From Brassica napus (lineage: Eukaryota; Streptophyta; Magnoliopsida; Brassicales; Brassicaceae), in the NCBI RefSeq assembly GCF_020379485.1, contig NC_063447.1:57091452-57155451 (forward strand): a stretch of 64,000 bases of DNA, written 5' to 3'. The position numbers were made by a program, and so were the translations under genes. The notes below the pieces were generated by a model. It was not told where the DNA came from, did no database searches, and saw only the letters and a program-made list of their open reading frames with translations. Shown piece by piece: positions 26,261 to 37,595 of the stretch; the first letter of the stretch is position 1, and each line of letters starts with the position of its first letter.

Positions 26261-27734
26261 AAATCTTAACTTCTCTCTCTCCAGAATAAACCCTCTCTCT
26301 CCAGGCGAAAAAAGTAGATCTGCTTCAGCTCCGGAGCGGCAGCGCGTGGAAGCGCGTACGGCGTCCGGAGGCGTCTTCTCTTCTCTCATCTGCTCGTTTT
26401 TCGTTTTGCTATACCGTGGTCTCTCTCACTTTCTCTGCTTTGTCCGCCGCTCTGCATCTGGAAGGTTTCATAGGTCGCCTTTGCTGCAGGAAAGATCCGA
26501 TCTTGCCAAGCCTTAGCTAGGTGTTTGGAGTGTCGACGCGTGATAGTTGAGAGTTTCTGGCGGTGTAGTCGGCTTTTAGGGTTTGGCAGGAGGTTCCTTA
26601 AGCCTCTTGTAGGTCTGGTGGCGTGTGGAGGCGAACGGGTTGCTCATCCTTCTGTTCTGGTTGCAGTCATCGTGTGGCTAAGGCTACGTAGTGGGTAGGA
26701 GGAGTGTAGAAACGGTTATGTCGTTCTTCCTTGGCGTCTTGGTTTAACGCTTGCTGTCTTCTCTCTCCGTGAGAGCTCTGGAGGATCCGATTATCTCAGA
26801 GGCAAGCTCTAGCCCTTGCTGTCAGCGTGTGTCGAAGTTTGTGGTGTTGGCTCGTTGTTTGCGGCTTCACAGCGGTGTCGGAGATAGTCGTCTATGGCTT
26901 CTTCGAGGCAGTGTAGTCACATCTCTCTCAACAATTTGTTATCTTCCCGGCTTTTGGATCCAGTCAACTGTGGGAGTCTCGTTGACTTGCTCCTATCGGA
27001 TTGTGCTCTCAGTTGTGGTTGTGTGTTGTCTTGAACCGTGCCACCGGTTCGAATCTTTGACGTCAAAGGCTTAACCTTTCCTCGGTTCTCGAGGAAGGCG
27101 ACTGGCGAGGAGTCGGGTGGTCCTTCTGGTCAGAGGATTTCCCTATCCTTGGTGGCTCAGTCGGCGTTGTGACATATCCCTGTGCCGCGAGTTTATCTCT
27201 CGGTAGTGTTGCAAAGCTATAGTTTTTGCAGGTCTTGAGAGTTAGCTAGATCGAGTAGCAGCCGTCATTCCGTTCCCGTCTTCCTGCATTCCGTCCTTGG
27301 TGAGGGGTCTTCATCGATCGCTTCTCTTTGGGCGGCTTCCGGCTTTGTAGAAGATTGCACATGCGGGTATGGGGCGATTTTCAAAGGTGGTGTTTGTATC
27401 CCTTCTTCTATACTGCTTGTGCGTTAATTGAAAGTGATGATTACAAGTCTGAAACACACCGGGAGCTAGCTACTCTGGAGACGACGTGAATATTCCCGGC
27501 ATCTGAAGCAATGAGGAGAACCTCACCTAATCGCGGTCATCGTTGAAGGTTGAGAACGGCATCCGAATTTCCTAATGATTCTAAAACGGGCCACCGGAAC
27601 GTGCCGGGTTTAGTGGGTGGGCGAAGTTGGTCATGTTTATGTTTTGATTTGGGAAATTTTTGTCGGGCTTGTAATCGGACCTTAATACCCGTTATCGGGA
27701 TGATTAATATATATTTAAAAAAAAAAAAAAAAAA
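26261..27734 (+). mobile_element. Polyadenylated non-coding retroposon with 14-bp TSD
   Basis: A perfect 14-bp direct repeat AAACATATGAAAAA flanks the element (26247-26260 and 27735-27748). The body is 1474 bp and ends in about 20 A residues (to 27734), the hallmarks of L1-type target-primed insertion. It is clearly GC-richer than the surrounding DNA (CTCCGG, GGCGTC, TCGGTT words). No reading frame exceeds about 107 codons, and none looks like gag, EN or RT. Non-coding elements of this kind, such as Sadhu in Arabidopsis, rely on LINE machinery; assignment to that family is inference. It lies between the two CYP710A genes. Confidence 0.82.
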
Positions 27735-27871
27735 AACATATGAAAAACAATTACACCCCTTATCAAATTCACGTGCCTCTCTTCCAGAAACACATCACAA
27801 ACAATGATAAAATCACACACTTCACTTTAACAAACAATAAATAAATCTTTTAAAAGAATATTGTTACCAAA

Positions 27872-29374
27872 TCAATTTAACGGCAAGTCGGGAAACGCTG
27901 CAACACGCCTCGATAAAACCACCGTGCAACCATCCTTAGGCGATATCGTGGGACAGTATACAATCTCATCGCAGCCGTCTGATCGAACCCTCTTGAAATC
28001 CAACAGCGTCGAGAACATTGCGATGAACAGCACGAGATGGTTCAAGGCGTAACGCTGACCCACACACTGGTGCGGACCCCATCCAAACGCTAGGAAATTG
28101 CGTTTAAACGCCTGATCCTCTTTCCTAGCCTCGCTAAACCGATCCGGATCGAACCGGTCCGGTTCAGTAAACCCTTGGAACGAGGAGTCGAAAACCGAGG
28201 GAAAGACAATTGTACCTTTTGGGATAGTGTACGAGGTAGTGAGAGGAAAGTCTTTAGCAGCGACGTGTGGGACCATTGTGATTGTCGCTGGCGGTCGGAA
28301 TCTCACTACCTCACGCGCCACGCAGCGCGTGTACTTCATCTCCGCGAGATGATCGACTGTTATCAACGCGTTGGAGTCATGCTGCCATATCCTCGCGACT
28401 TCCTCTCTCACTCTTCTCAGGACCTCCGGATGAGAATCAAGAAGTCCAACCGCCCAGAGAAGCGATGACGTGGACGCGTCTTGCGCGGCGAAGAGGAAGT
28501 CGAAGAGGAAGCCGCCGATCTCTTCGTCGCCGGAGTGCGGCGGCGCGGGACTCTCCTCGACGATGGCTTGCATCCAGAAGTCAATCAAGCACGTCGGCTC
28601 TTCCCCCGCCGCCATCCTCGCTTTCGACTTTCCCGCGCAGACGGCGAGTGTATCCGCCAGCCTAGTCACCGCGCGGCGAGCTTCGCCGAAGGCGAACCCT
28701 GGAAGGTCTATCGGTAAGGCCATGGATCCGAGGTTGAAGATATTGTAATCCGTACGGAACATGTTTCTTGCTTCTTTGTCAAGGTACGGTCCGACGAAAA
28801 CTGTCTGAGAGGTTTCTAGGTTAAGTTCACGGACTAGGTTTCGCAGCGACACGGGTCCTGACTCGCCGGAGAATGTTTCCTCCCACCGGCGTAGATGACG
28901 GAGGATAACTAACTGCTGGAGGGTAGTGTAGGTTGAGAGTGCTTTTGGGGTGAAGTTGGGAGCAAGCTGGCGACGAACTGATTTATGATCCTCACCGAAC
29001 ATGTAGATGAGGTTGTGATCACCGAATAGCTTCTTGCCGAAGGGATGTCCCACGAGGTGGAAAGCATCGGGACGGACGTTGGAGAAGATTTGGTGGGAGA
29101 GCTCTGTGTCTCTGATGTATACGATGAATTTTCCGATGAGGTAGTTGGCGGAGAGGCCGGGGGAGGTTCCGGCCGTTGCGGATTGCTTGTCCCAGAAGGT
29201 AGTGGGGTCAGTGACGAGAGAGACGGCGTTTCCGATGATGGGAGGGACAAAGAAAGGGCCAGGGATGTTACGTTTCTTGACATGGTAAGAGAGTTGCTCT
29301 AGGAAAAGGAAGAGAAGCAATGCTGAGACTATGTATGGTGCGAGAGAGACTAATATGGAAACAGATATAATCAT
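27872..29374 (-). CDS. CYP710A: Cytochrome P450 CYP710A (sterol C-22 desaturase), second copy
   Basis: This is a tandem paralog of the gene at 20175-21680, also intronless (500 codons) and with the same predicted role in C-22 desaturation of sterols in the endoplasmic reticulum. Visible features are the N-terminal anchor ([18 protein letters not shown]), [12 protein letters not shown], the I-helix [15 protein letters not shown], ExxR in [10 protein letters not shown], and heme loop [12 protein letters not shown]. Compared with the first copy it has two extra residues right after the K-helix ([11 protein letters not shown] versus RPPATMVPH), in the region corresponding to substrate recognition site 5. 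Several surface segments also differ. No frame damage is seen. Position corresponds to Arabidopsis CYP710A1 (At2g34500). Coding GC content is much higher than the flanks. Confidence 0.95.
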   Translation of the reverse strand: MIISVSILVSLAPYIVSALLLFLFLEQLSYHVKKRNIPGPFFVPPIIGNAVSLVTDPTTFWDKQSATAGTSPGLSANYLIGKFIVYIRDTELSHQIFSNVRPDAFHLVGHPFGKKLFGDHNLIYMFGEDHKSVRRQLAPNFTPKALSTYTTLQQLVILRHLRRWEETFSGESGPVSLRNLVRELNLETSQTVFVGPYLDKEARNMFRTDYNIFNLGSMALPIDLPGFAFGEARRAVTRLADTLAVCAGKSKARMAAGEEPTCLIDFWMQAIVEESPAPPHSGDEEIGGFLFDFLFAAQDASTSSLLWAVGLLDSHPEVLRRVREEVARIWQHDSNALITVDHLAEMKYTRCVAREVVRFRPPATITMVPHVAAKDFPLTTSYTIPKGTIVFPSVFDSSFQGFTEPDRFDPDRFSEARKEDQAFKRNFLAFGWGPHQCVGQRYALNHLVLFIAMFSTLLDFKRVRSDGCDEIVYCPTISPKDGCTVVLSRRVAAFPDLPLN

Positions 29375-30740
29375 CTTTGTTTGTGATATAATTGTTCTCC
29401 AAGAGTCGGTTCTTGAATGAATTTATGCTGTGTAGTATATATATGCAAATGGTTGATAATTTTTTAGAGAAAGAGGGGTTTGCTTTGTCTTCTTGCCTTA
29501 ATTTCTTTTGTCTTTCTTGGTGTTCTTGTGTTGTTTGGTGTGTTTTGAAGAATTTTCTAAGAGGTTTTGGGAAATTGGATTGAAGCAGTTTGCAATAGTA
29601 TTGGGACAAGAAGACTTTCAGAATGTCTTCTCTGATCTTCATATTTTGTGTTCTTATAGAGACTAACAAGGGGGAAACATTCTGAATTCACTGCTGTTTG
29701 ATTTGAACGTGATCTTGGCGTTTCTATTAATATATTGCGTTGTCAAAAAACTTGGATCTGCGAAAATTTGGGTTTTTTCAATAAATATTTTTTTTTAGTT
29801 TTGATATCAACAGATGGTTTGTTCTCAAAGAACTAATGCAGTGTTTATTTCAAAAGCTCATTGACCTTCCAAAAAGAATGGTTTGGATGCTAATATCGTA
29901 TAAGGTTAGCGACTTTATATTATTAAAAAGGAATTTGATTTCAGCCAAGAGAACAGTGCAAACTGTATTTTCTCAATTTTGTTTGAATGGTAATATTACA
30001 CATTGTTTAGACAACTAAAGCTTTTCATGTTCGTTTATATATTCAAAAGGAAAAAAATGGATAAGCATAAACAAATCGGTCATATACATGCAGACTAATT
30101 TAAGAAAAGCATTCCACAAGAATTTCTGATCTAGTGTTAATAATAGTAATAAATAATAACAATATGAACTGTTTAAGCGTGTCCGAACTGATAACAATAT
30201 AAGCACCTGCATGTGTCCAGCACAATTTCTAGGTTATGCACCTCCCAAGTTACGTGCAGCGCAATTCGAGTAAGAATTGAAGTTATTTATTCCAACCAAA
30301 TCACATAAGTGATAAACTTAGTATAACAGCTGCATTTGAGTTTTCTGAGACTCAAACCCCGATTATAAACTTAGTATACGACATAATCTATGCATTAGTT
30401 TTCTATAAAAACTGGTTACTCCGTTAATTTAAAAGGAGATCCAGTCTTTTTCAACAAAAGCTGCAGACTTTGTCGATTTTATTTTGAACAATCACATTTT
30501 TACGATTCTTTTCATCAAAATCTTCCCCCAAACAAGCAATGGAATACAGTAAAAAATCCTATTTTCTTTCATAATCTTCCAATTTTGTTTATATTACAAG
30601 GTCAATGTGATATAATATTTGCTAGACGACATTACACCGATGTTACAAAAAAAAATGCATATTTATGTTTGGATACATATAGTTTAGTATATGAACCAAA
30701 TTTGGAGTTTTATTACAACACTAGCTATTTTTTCAGTATT
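29375..30740. other. Upstream region of the second CYP710A
   Basis: On the minus strand a TATA-like GCATATATATAC lies at 29435-29446, about 65 bp upstream of the start codon. The leader region 29455-29680 is T/C-rich when read on the gene strand. Beyond about 29750 the DNA is AT-rich without recognisable genes. The small frames near 29836-30212 and 30691-30873 look accidental. Confidence 0.4.
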
Positions 30741-30970
30741 TCCTCCGTTTCATATTAAGTATCGTTGTAGAGAAATTTTTTCGTTACAAAATAAGTGTCG
30801 TTTTCGATTTTCAATGCAAAATTTATTAATTTTATGCATTAATTTATTTTTCTATTGGTTGAAATATGGTTAGGTGTATAGGTAATTGTGTTTTTATATA
30901 GAAAATATACAAAATTAATTGTTTCTTTAATCTGTGTGCACAGTGTCAAAATCACACTGAAACAAAGAGA
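30741..30970. mobile_element. Possible Stowaway-like MITE, degenerate
   Basis: TCCTCCGTTTCATATTAAGT at 30741 resembles a Stowaway terminus. The right end CACTGAAACAAAGAGA is a weak inverted match. The length (230 bp) suits a MITE, but a TA target duplication is not clear. Confidence 0.4.
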
Positions 30971-33900
30971 ATCTATACTAATAAAAGGGACATTTTGAGG
31001 CTCCGTAGAGCGTCTACATTAACGAAAAAAATTCTCCCGAAATATGACATGTGGCATTATTATTTAAAAAATAGAAAATAAATAATAAGGGAATTTGCAA
31101 TATAAGAAAAAATATATAATAAGTAAATAAACAATATAAGAAATAGAAACATTGCATTAAACAATAATAAGTAAATATACAATATAAAGAAAAATAAATA
31201 ATAAGTAAATATACAATATAATAAATAAAAATATTACATTAAACATCTATCATAATATTATCATTTGATATAAAAACAAAAAAAATTAGAATAAGTAAAT
31301 ATACAATTGAGAAATGGAAAACTAAATTAAACATCTATAAAATAATAACTAAATACAAAATATAAGAAATCGAAATATTATACTAAACATTATCGTATTA
31401 AACATTATCTTATTAATAGAATAAGTAAATATAAAAGATAAGAAAAATAAATAATAAGTAAATATAGTATATAAGAAATAAAAATATTACATTAAATATA
31501 TATCGTAATATTATCATTGATATAAAAATAAAAAATAAGAAAAGATAAACATTAAGTAAATACACAATATAAAAAATGGAAAAACTATACTAATAAAATG
31601 GACCTTTTGAGGCTCCATAGAGCGTCCACATCAGCGAAACAAATTCTCTCAAAATATGACATGTGTCATTATTATTTAAAAAATAGAAAATAAATAATAA
31701 GTAAATTTGCAATATAAGGAAAAATATATAATAAGTAAATAAACAATATAAGAAATAGAAACATTGCATTAAAAAATAATAAGTAAATATACAATATAAA
31801 GAAAAATAAATAAAAAGTAAATATACAATATAATAAATAAAAATATTACATTAAATATATATCTTAATATTATCATTGATATAAAAATAAAAAATAAGCA
31901 AAGATAAACATTAAGTAAATACATAATATAAAAAATGGAAAAACTATACTAATAAAATGGACCTTTTGAGGCTCCATAAAGCGTCCACATCAGTGAAAAA
32001 AATTCTCCCAAAATATGACATGTGGCATTATTATTTAAAAAATAGAAAATAAATAATAAGTAAATTTGTAATATAAGAAAAAATATATAATAAGTAAATA
32101 AACAATATAAAATAGAAACAGTGCATTAAACAATAATAAGTAAATATACAATATAAAGAAAAATAAATAATAAGTAAATATACAATATAATAAATAAAAA
32201 TATTAAATTAAATATATATCGTAATATCATCATTGATATAAAAATCAAAAATAAGAAAAGATAAACATTAAGTAAATACACAATATAAAAAATGGAAAAA
32301 CTAAATTAAACATATATCTGAAAAATGTAAAGTTAAATAAATAAAAGTAAATTTACATTATAAAAATATTACACTAAACATCAATTATAATATTAGAATA
32401 AGTAAATATGAAATATAAGAAAAATAAATGATAAGTAAATATACAATATAAAAATACCAAAAATACATTAAACTTTTATCTGAAAATATATAATAATGTA
32501 AATAATAAGTAAATATATAATATAAGAAATAGAAATATTACATTAAACATCTATTGTAATATTATGATTTGATATAAAACAAAACAATTAGATAAATAAA
32601 TATACAATATAAGAAATAAAAAAACTACATTAAAAGTCTATCTGAAAATGTATAGTTTAACATTGTATTATTTTCAAATATTTTTGTAAGTAAATATACA
32701 ATATAAGAAAAATAAGCATAGAATATAAGATAATATTTTTTATCACATTAAACATCTATCATAATATTATCATTTGCTATAAAAACAAGAAAATTAAAAT
32801 AAGTAAATTTATAGTATAAGAAAAAAAGGTAAAATACAATTAAGAAATGAAAAGACTAAATTAAACATATCTCTGAAAAATGTATAGTAAAATAAATAAT
32901 AAGTAAATATACTATATAAGAAATACAAGTATTATATTAAACATTTACCGTAATATTAGAATAAGTAAATATACAGTATAAGAAAAAATACAAAATAAGT
33001 AAATATACAATATTAGAACTGGAAAAACTAAATTAAACATCTATCTGAAAAATGTATAGTAAAATAAATAATTAGTAAATATAGACTATAAGACATAAAA
33101 ATATGGATCATCTTTTTGGAGAGTTAATCCAAAAATGGAGGACCACCAATTTGCGTGGATATTATGGTATATTTTGGAAAGTTCGAAACAACAAAGTTTT
33201 TAGCAATTTGGATGTTGATCCAAGAGATACGCTTAAACTACCGGAATTAGAATCAACACTTTAGGCGGAGGCACATGTAACAAATTATCAGAGGGTTGCA
33301 AATCAAGTACACGAAAGAATTGTACCAACATTATCAGAAAAATGGTGTTTCATAGATTGCCCATGGAAAGATAAGGAACAATTCTCAGGACAAGGCTGGT
33401 ACATCACTTTAGCTGGTTTTGATGGATTGCTAGGGGCACGGAATGTCCGGGCAAGTCTTTCACTTCTTCATTCGGAGGTAAAACCGCTAATATGGGCAAT
33501 GGAATGCATGAGAAATTTACGGTAATTTCAGGTCACATTTGCGACAGATTATTCTCAATTGATAAAGATGGTTTCGGAACCAGAAGAATGGCCAGCGTTT
33601 GACAATTATCAGGAAGACATTAAACTCCTGAAAAGAAGCTTTCTAAACTCAGAGATCGTTCATGTACCTCAGACAGAAAATCAAAAGGCGGATAGCTTAG
33701 CACGCCGTGCTAGGAAACAACCGTCTTTCGTCGTTCACATGGACAAAGTTACCGGTTTGGTTTACAGAGTCAGCATGAGTTTGTAGATGATTGATGTAAA
33801 AAAAGACATAAAAATATTAGTATAAAAATAAATAATAAGAAATATTATTATGATATTTTATTTTTATTCTAATATTATAATATATTTATAATTTAATATT

Positions 33901-34200
33901 ATGTAATATTTTAATATTATTGTTAGTAATATTAATCATATAGAAATGTTATATACTATAATAAGTAAATATAAAATATAAGAAAAAATAAATAATAAGT
34001 AAATATAGTATATAAGAAATAAAATATTATAGTAAATATATATCGTAATATTATGATTGATATAAAAGCAAGAAATTTATAATAAATAACTATACAAAAT
34101 AAGAGAAGATAAACAGTAAGTAAATATACAATATAAAAAATAGAAAAACTAAATTAAACATTTATCTGAATTAAACATTTATTAAAGAGTTAAAATACAT
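30971..34200 (+). repeat. AT-rich degenerate repeat block with repeated leader
   Basis: Over 3 kb is built from degenerate words such as AATAAGTAAATATACAATAT and AAATATTACATTAAACATC, repeated dozens of times. A leader (CTATACTAATAAAA then GGCTCCATAGAGCGTC and ATGACATGTG) occurs three times, starting about 30972, 31584 and 31944. The leader has a TC start and TAATAAAA like Helitron 5' ends, so the block may be a Helitron-related element amplified internally. No hairpin-CTAG end was found. An RNase H-like remnant lies inside at 33103-33786. Confidence 0.7.
33103..33786 (+). pseudogene. Decayed RNase H-like domain (non-LTR retrotransposon type)
   Basis: One reading frame of about 228 codons runs from ATG 33103 to TAG 33786, broken by two in-frame stops (TAG near 33262, TAA near 33523). 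The downstream part shows the plant non-LTR RNase H layout: IDCPWKD with a Gly/Trp-rich strand, SEVKPLIWAMECMRNL, FATDYSQLIKMV and the final VPQTENQKADSLARRA with its aspartate. Upstream, FWKVRNNKVFSN resembles the linker of LINE-type ORF2 tails. No reverse transcriptase is nearby. Base composition contrasts strongly with the surrounding AT-rich repeats, so this is a captured or inserted fragment. Confidence 0.72.
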
Positions 34201-36218
34201 CTATGCTATAAGGTTAAATAAACTAGACTTAGGGTTTAGAGTTATGGGGTGGAGTTTTGTGGATATGATTTCAAAGTTTGAAAAATAAAAAAGAAATATT
34301 AAAATTTTCAAAATAAAATGGGTTATTTTGGTCATTTCCTTATTGATGACTATTTTGTGACAAAAACTTAAAAACGACTATTTGAAAGAGTTGCCCTACA
34401 AATTAAGAAAATTTAAATAATAAGTAAATATATAATATAAAAAATGAAAAACTATATGAAACATCTATATGAAAAATGTATAGTTTTCTGTTTTTTTTCT
34501 AAAGAAATTACAATTCACTCAAACATACAATTTAGAATTTTGTTGTTGTTCAGAATACAACGTCCAAATGAGTAACTATATAGTTATCATTTAAAAATCA
34601 AAATAGCTCTGTGTGTATCGCTGGTTAACTCATAGTATAAACTAATCATGGGAAGCTTTCTTTACGTACATGACAATAATACATGCGGATACGACGTCAA
34701 CCATAAATATGTACTCTGAGTAAACGTGTAGGATTTTAATTGTGTTTACGTAATTACTTGGTGACTTAATAGTTTTCTATAACCCTTCGATTACGCAATC
34801 ATATATTTTATAAATAATTGCAAAACGTTCAGTTATTCTTTTGACTATCTGGCTTCGGGTTGAAGTATCTAAAGCACAACACAAATTTTTGTTGTTGATA
34901 ACGCGGGTATCCAGCTGGCCAAGGTCCAACCGACTAGTCCTCTGGGAACTTGTTTACTGGCGCCACACAGATCCAGTTATTCGCAATGAAAATTAGATAT
35001 CTATGTCGACTGGCCACACAAACAGATAAATCTGATTTTTTTAGGTTTACACAGTGTTTAGCAACTTTCTAGGCCCACTGCACCACTCGACCACGGTTGT
35101 GTGGTTACCGCTCGACAACGGTTGTGTGGTTAGCACATTACAACTTTGTCAAGAAAAGAATCACATTACATGATTTCTTTTAATTCAAACATTCTTGCGT
35201 ATTGGTTTTTTTTCTATTTTATTCATTCTCTTTTGAATACGTAATTGCCTTTCAACTTTGAAGAATCACTTGGTATTATGAATTTATGATGATATCTATT
35301 AGTAGTCAATAATGAACGTTATTAGCTAAGGTAAGAGTTGATGTCACAAGAAAGAAGAGCTAATGTAAGAAGAGTTCAGGTTTAAAAGAGAAGAGCTCTA
35401 TATCTTTCCATATTTGACGACTTTCGAAGTTTCTAATCTATTTTCTTCATGAATCTTGAGAATTGTTTAGATAAGGGTGGTCAAAAACAATCATATCCTA
35501 ACATTATCGGTTAGGATATATATCACAACTCTTGTGCTGCTGTTTTCTTGAGACTTGAAAACATTTCATTGACGACTCAAATGCTTTTAGAGAGAATTTT
35601 TGTAGTCTTAGAAGCTGAGCTATCTCTCAAGTGCCTTATGTTTTATTCATATAACTAAAAACAACACTGGGCAGCTAAAATGCTGTACTGTATACCCTCA
35701 TAGAACAAGCTTAAGGGTTTACTTATAACCAGATTTTGTTTAACAATCCCAAATAGCAACAAAAACATACAATACAAGGCAACTTTCATATGAATCTATT
35801 TCTGTTATTGGTGTTTTAGTCAGTAATTCTTCTCTTCTACTCAGTAACTTTTGACCAAACAAACGCTACGCCACAAAGAAACTTCACAAATCCTTTAACG
35901 AGAACATAAAAAAAAAGAAAGAGCAACACTTAGCAAAAACAACAGCTGAAAAGTATGTCATGGTTTTTATCTTATTCAAAGAGAATTGCTAGCAAAGAAT
36001 AACTTCATAATCCTGAACGAGATCATAAACAAAAGAGCAGCACTTTGTGTTATAACCAAACTAAGTTCTGTAATGGATTACACCAACATAAACAACAGCT
36101 TTTGATTCCTTGCTGACCTGCAACAAAAAAAATCATTCCATCATCATTAACATTCTAATGAGAAACACAAAGCTAATGTTTAAACACACTTACTTACTTG
36201 TGGTTCGGTCACATGCCA
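34201..36218. other. Intergenic DNA, non-coding repeat remnants
   Basis: About 34230-34405 (GGGTTATTTTGGTCATTTCC, then AAAAACGACTATTTGAAAGA) resembles terminal sequence of non-TIR Mutator-like elements. A short direct repeat CGGTTGTGTGGTTA occurs at about 35094 and 35119. The rest is AT-rich without recognisable genes. The RPS14 3' UTR should occupy the last few hundred bases. No DUF642 gene (expected here from Arabidopsis order) was recognised. Confidence 0.45.
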
Positions 36219-36659
36219 CTACCAAGACGACTTCTTTATACCCATCAATTCACCTTTATTAGCCAACCCACGGAAACAGATCCGAGACATCCGAAACAGC
36301 TCCGTCACGGACCTAGACCGACCAGTGAACACACACCGATTCCTTATCCTCGTGAACGCACTGTTCCTCGGCAACTTCGACAGCTTGTAACGATTCTTCT
36401 CCCTCATTTCGCTAGGGAGCTCCGGATCTTTGCAGAACGCCTTGTAGAGCTTCCTCCTCAGCTCGAACCTCGCCGCGAGCAGCCTGCGCCTGTGATCGGC
36501 GCTGTTTCGCTTCACTCCTTGCTCCGTGCCGCTGTGCTTCGACGTCGTCGAGATTTGTCTGGTTTGGATTTGATTGAGATAGTTCGGGGATTTGATTTGG
36601 GAGAAGGAGCGTTGGCAGTAGGAAGATACGTTTGTTAGGAGTCCTCGGAGATTGGCCAT
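36219..36659 (-). CDS. RPS14: Mitochondrial ribosomal protein S14, nuclear-encoded
   Basis: This gene encodes a small-subunit protein of the mitochondrial ribosome. Its gene moved from the mitochondrial to the nuclear genome in Brassicaceae. The intronless frame gives 146 aa if begun at the MANLRGLL methionine (36659). The open frame extends further upstream without a good start context, and the MANLRGLL start matches what I recall of the Arabidopsis protein. Residues 1-45 (RGLLTNVSSYCQRSFSQ onward) are basic and Ser-rich, like a mitochondrial transit peptide. The S14 body follows: RRLLAARFELRRKLYKAF, RNRCVFTGRSRSVTELFRMS, and the C-terminus FRGLANKGELMGIKKSSW. The downstream neighbour order fits Arabidopsis At2g34520. 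Confidence 0.95.
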   Translation of the reverse strand: MANLRGLLTNVSSYCQRSFSQIKSPNYLNQIQTRQISTTSKHSGTEQGVKRNSADHRRRLLAARFELRRKLYKAFCKDPELPSEMREKNRYKLSKLPRNSAFTRIRNRCVFTGRSRSVTELFRMSRICFRGLANKGELMGIKKSSW

Positions 36660-36771
36660 TGGTATCCGGAGATTTAGATCGCACCGCCGCGGGATTTGGT
36701 TAGGGTTTCTGTCGGAACGATTCAGAGCGCTGTGCTTGCTTCTTCTTCTTCGCAAATGGTGAAGCTGGTTT

Positions 36772-36802
36772 TGGGCCTGCTCAATTTGGGCTTAGTTGGG
36801 CC
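36772..36802 (-). promoter_or_regulatory. Three site II (TGGGCY) elements upstream of RPS14
   Basis: TGGGCC at 36772-36777, TGGGCT at 36787-36792 and TGGGCC at 36797-36802 lie 110-145 bp upstream of the RPS14 start. Clustered site II elements are typical of plant promoters for mitochondrial and ribosomal proteins. Regulation is inferred from motif and position. Confidence 0.7.
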
Positions 36803-36944
36803 ATGTTATTCTGAATACTTTTATTTTTGGTTTTGACTTTTGAGAGTACGGTTTCGTTTCGGTTACACCATCTCCCACCCATATCTATTTGTTCTCCTAT
36901 AATTCCCACAAAAATAGAATAACTCTATTATAGGGTAAGTTTTG

Positions 36945-37450
36945 CTCCAATGGTTTCGGTTAGACCTCGACGTTTTATCCAGACGCGAAAACCCCCAACC
37001 GGAACCGCGGATTTCGGTTCGGGTCTGGTTCATACTAGAGATCCAATCGGATACCCGGAATACTCAAAAATTCTAGTATATATTAGATATATTTGGGTGT
37101 TTGAGTATATATTTGGTATTACAAACTTTTTTCGAAGTTTTGGGTTTTGGTTTTCAAATATAGTTTCGGTAAAATTTTATATTTTACTAAATATAATTCA
37201 GGTATTTGAATAAAATTTCGAATATTTTTAGATCAACATGTCAGATATACCCAAAATTACATGTATTTGTAATTACATGTATTTGTATGTATATGAATAT
37301 TCATAAACCGAACCGATCCGATCCGAGAAGAACTAACCCAAATCTGAACCGAAATTTTTTAAATACCTAGTTAGATCCAAATGTTTAGAATCCGAAAGAC
37401 AAACCGATATGAACTGACCTTAACCTGATCCGAGAATCCAAATGCGCACG
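36945..37450. repeat. Dispersed CCGAACC/TTCGGTTCGG-rich repeat
   Basis: TTTCGGTTCGGGTCTGG near 37012 and CGAACCGATCCGATCCGAG near 37308 are partly complementary words at the two ends of an AT-rich middle. This suggests a fold-back or MITE-like element common in crucifers. I could not define termini or a target duplication. Confidence 0.4.
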
Positions 37451-37595
37451 CCTAGATTCAGTGGAAGTTTCTGACAAAATCTTAAAATATGATAAACAAT
37501 CTGCATTTCTAATGTACCAAATCTTTTAATCATTTCTTGAAATTATTGAAATATATATATATATATCTTCCATTATTTTATCTTGGTTGTCTATG

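Noticed and set aside
26253..27807. Open frames of 85-107 codons in the GC-rich block
   Set aside because: Not conserved-looking and lying inside a retroposon bounded by TSDs and poly(A).
28175..29302. Open frames on both strands across the second CYP710A
   Set aside because: Shadows of the CYP710A frame; none has its own conserved motif.
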